This document shows, piece by piece, positions 4,519-5,318 of a stretch of 5,318 nt of DNA. Numbering within the stretch: the first letter of the stretch is position 1; every line of letters begins with the position of its first letter. The DNA is from Alphaproteobacteria bacterium (GTDB lineage Bacteria; Pseudomonadota; Alphaproteobacteria; ATCC43930; CGMCC-115725), in NCBI GenBank assembly GCA_028866355.1, contig JAGWIH010000174.1, positions 1-5,318 of the forward strand, written 5' to 3'. The translations under genes were made by a program, and so were the position numbers. Under the pieces are notes generated by a model. That model did no database searches. It saw nothing but the letters and a program-made list of their open reading frames with translations, and had not been told where the DNA came from.

Positions 4519-5318
4519 TTCGCGGCGGGCGCGGCGTCGCCGACGAGAAGCGGCTTGGCATAGGAACCGATCGCCGCGACATGCGCGACCTGCTTGCCGA
4601 GGCTGTTTAGGAGCGCCGCGAGGCGCGGATCGTCGGCGGCCAGCGGTGCGTCGACGTCGATCAGCGCCACGACGCCGTCCTTGCCGCGCACCTGTTGCAG
4701 CACCGTGGCTGCGATGGCGCCGCCCGACAATCCGCCGACCAGGCCGCCGCGGCTCAACTCACCGCTGGTTTCGAGCACGAACAACGTGCGGTCGCCGATG
4801 CCGTTGGCGGCGCGGCCAACGACGAAGGCATCGTGCGTGCCGCGCGCGTTGCCGCGACCGGCGAACGGCAGGCGGGCGTTGATGCGCGGACCGTCGCCGG
4901 CGCCGCCGGCAAGCGCGCGCCACCAGGCATCGTCGCCGTCGCCGGCCGGCACGGCGATGACGCCGGAATCATGACGCAGCTCCGCGAGCGCGCGCAGCAC
5001 CTCGCCCGGCGAGCGATAGGCCGTCATCGGCACCTGGCTGCCGTAATGGTCGCGCGCCAAGTCCCAGATGCCGGGATCGGCTTCGGGCACCGCGACCGCG
5101 ACCGAGAAATCCGCCTGCATGACGATGGCCGCGCCCATGAGCTCGCGCCAAAGACGCACCAGGGCGCCGAGCGGCAGCTTGCCGCTGTGGCGTCCCAAAA
5201 GACGACGCAGGATTTCGGCCTCGCGCACCGGCACCTCGACGCGCGCGTGCTCTTCCTGCTTGGCGACGCCGACTTCGGCGACCAGGGCGGCGCGGCGCAT
5301 CAGCAGATCGTGCAACTG
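4515..5318 (-). CDS. Chorismate mutase (AroQ type) with degenerate prephenate dehydratase/ACT-like tail, 5' partial
   Basis: 267 residues are visible; the frame runs off the right edge (first codon CAG), so the true start is missing. The N-terminal 70 or so residues are an AroQ chorismate mutase, converting chorismate to prephenate. Counting from the first visible residue, R9, K20, R32, E33 and Q68 align with E. coli R28, K39, R51, E52 and Q88, so the active site looks intact (D48 is replaced by V29). The remainder resembles a reduced P-protein. VAVPEAD (75-81), SPGEVLRAL (103-111) and GVIAVP (119-124) recall the first lobe of prephenate dehydratase. DRTLFVLE (176-183), ALIDVD (218-223), DDPRLAALL (229-237) and AIGSYAKP (249-256) recall an ACT domain. 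The Thr-Arg-Phe catalytic motif and most of the second lobe are absent. Its TGA forms a GTGA overlap with the aminotransferase start. Whether the tail still binds a ligand is unknown. Confidence 0.85.
   Translation of the reverse strand, partial: QLHDLLMRRAALVAEVGVAKQEEHARVEVPVREAEILRRLLGRHSGKLPLGALVRLWRELMGAAIVMQADFSVAVAVPEADPGIWDLARDHYGSQVPMTAYRSPGEVLRALAELRHDSGVIAVPAGDGDDAWWRALAGGAGDGPRINARLPFAGRGNARGTHDAFVVGRAANGIGDRTLFVLETSGELSRGGLVGGLSGGAIAATVLQQVRGKDGVVALIDVDAPLAADDPRLAALLNSLGKQVAHVAAIGSYAKPLLVGDAAPAAK

Noticed and set aside
3505..4563. Plus-strand open frame of 352 codons opposite the aminotransferase gene
   Set aside because: The opposite strand encodes a full HisC with all catalytic motifs; this frame has a low-complexity basic/acidic shadow composition and no recognisable domain.
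2537..4582. Single 681-codon minus-strand frame suggesting an aminotransferase-dehydrogenase fusion
   Set aside because: Only the part from 3418 onward is TyrA; the upstream part is an arginine-rich out-of-frame reading of hisC. The ATGA overlap shows two separate genes.
5313..5315. TTG start for the chorismate mutase
   Set aside because: The frame continues to the window edge and the first helix of an AroQ domain would be missing, so the gene simply runs off the window.
4515..5318. Complete bifunctional PheA (P-protein)
   Set aside because: The dehydratase part is far too short and lacks the Thr-Arg-Phe catalytic motif, so only chorismate mutase activity is supported.

Overview
This is a GC-rich window of compact, mostly operonic bacterial DNA. 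Gene families, composition and gene order point to an alphaproteobacterium, probably Hyphomicrobiales (Bradyrhizobium / Rhodoplanes / Pseudolabrys-like). That placement is inference from gene order and protein similarity recalled from memory; no search was run.

Layout. Plus strand, left end: the last 52 codons of a gene resembling the C-terminus of the chromate-resistance protein ChrB, overlapping by ATGA a gene (157-1158) for a secreted YncE/YVTN-type beta-propeller. Positions 1159-1339 separate two convergent gene groups and hold a pair of inverted, GC-rich palindromic repeats, one interrupted by an extra perfect hairpin. Everything from 1340 to the right edge is coded on the minus strand. 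Read in the direction of transcription it runs: chorismate mutase with extra domains (cut by the right edge), histidinol-phosphate/aromatic aminotransferase, prephenate/arogenate dehydrogenase, GxxExxY PD-(D/E)XK-like protein, antibiotic-biosynthesis-monooxygenase-fold (ABM) protein, DUF202/YidH membrane protein.

How the genes work together. The first three minus-strand genes are a phenylalanine/tyrosine branch operon (chorismate to prephenate, transamination, oxidative decarboxylation), with 4-nt stop/start overlaps between members. The ABM and DUF202 genes also overlap by ATGA and probably share the transcript.

The most interesting item is the unit at about 2080-2534. A complete GxxExxY gene is enclosed, with only about 12 nt of spacing on each side, by inverted copies of an 18-nt sequence (23 nt with one mismatch) built from CACGGAGA tandem units. 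It sits exactly between the dehydrogenase stop codon and the ABM gene's Shine-Dalgarno sequence. Removing it on paper leaves a 14-nt intergenic gap with the ribosome binding site intact. It looks like a minimal, transposase-less mobile cassette inserted into an operon. The second notable item is the chorismate mutase: its C-terminal two thirds looks like a shrunken prephenate dehydratase lobe followed by a decayed ACT domain, as if a bifunctional P-protein had lost its second activity.
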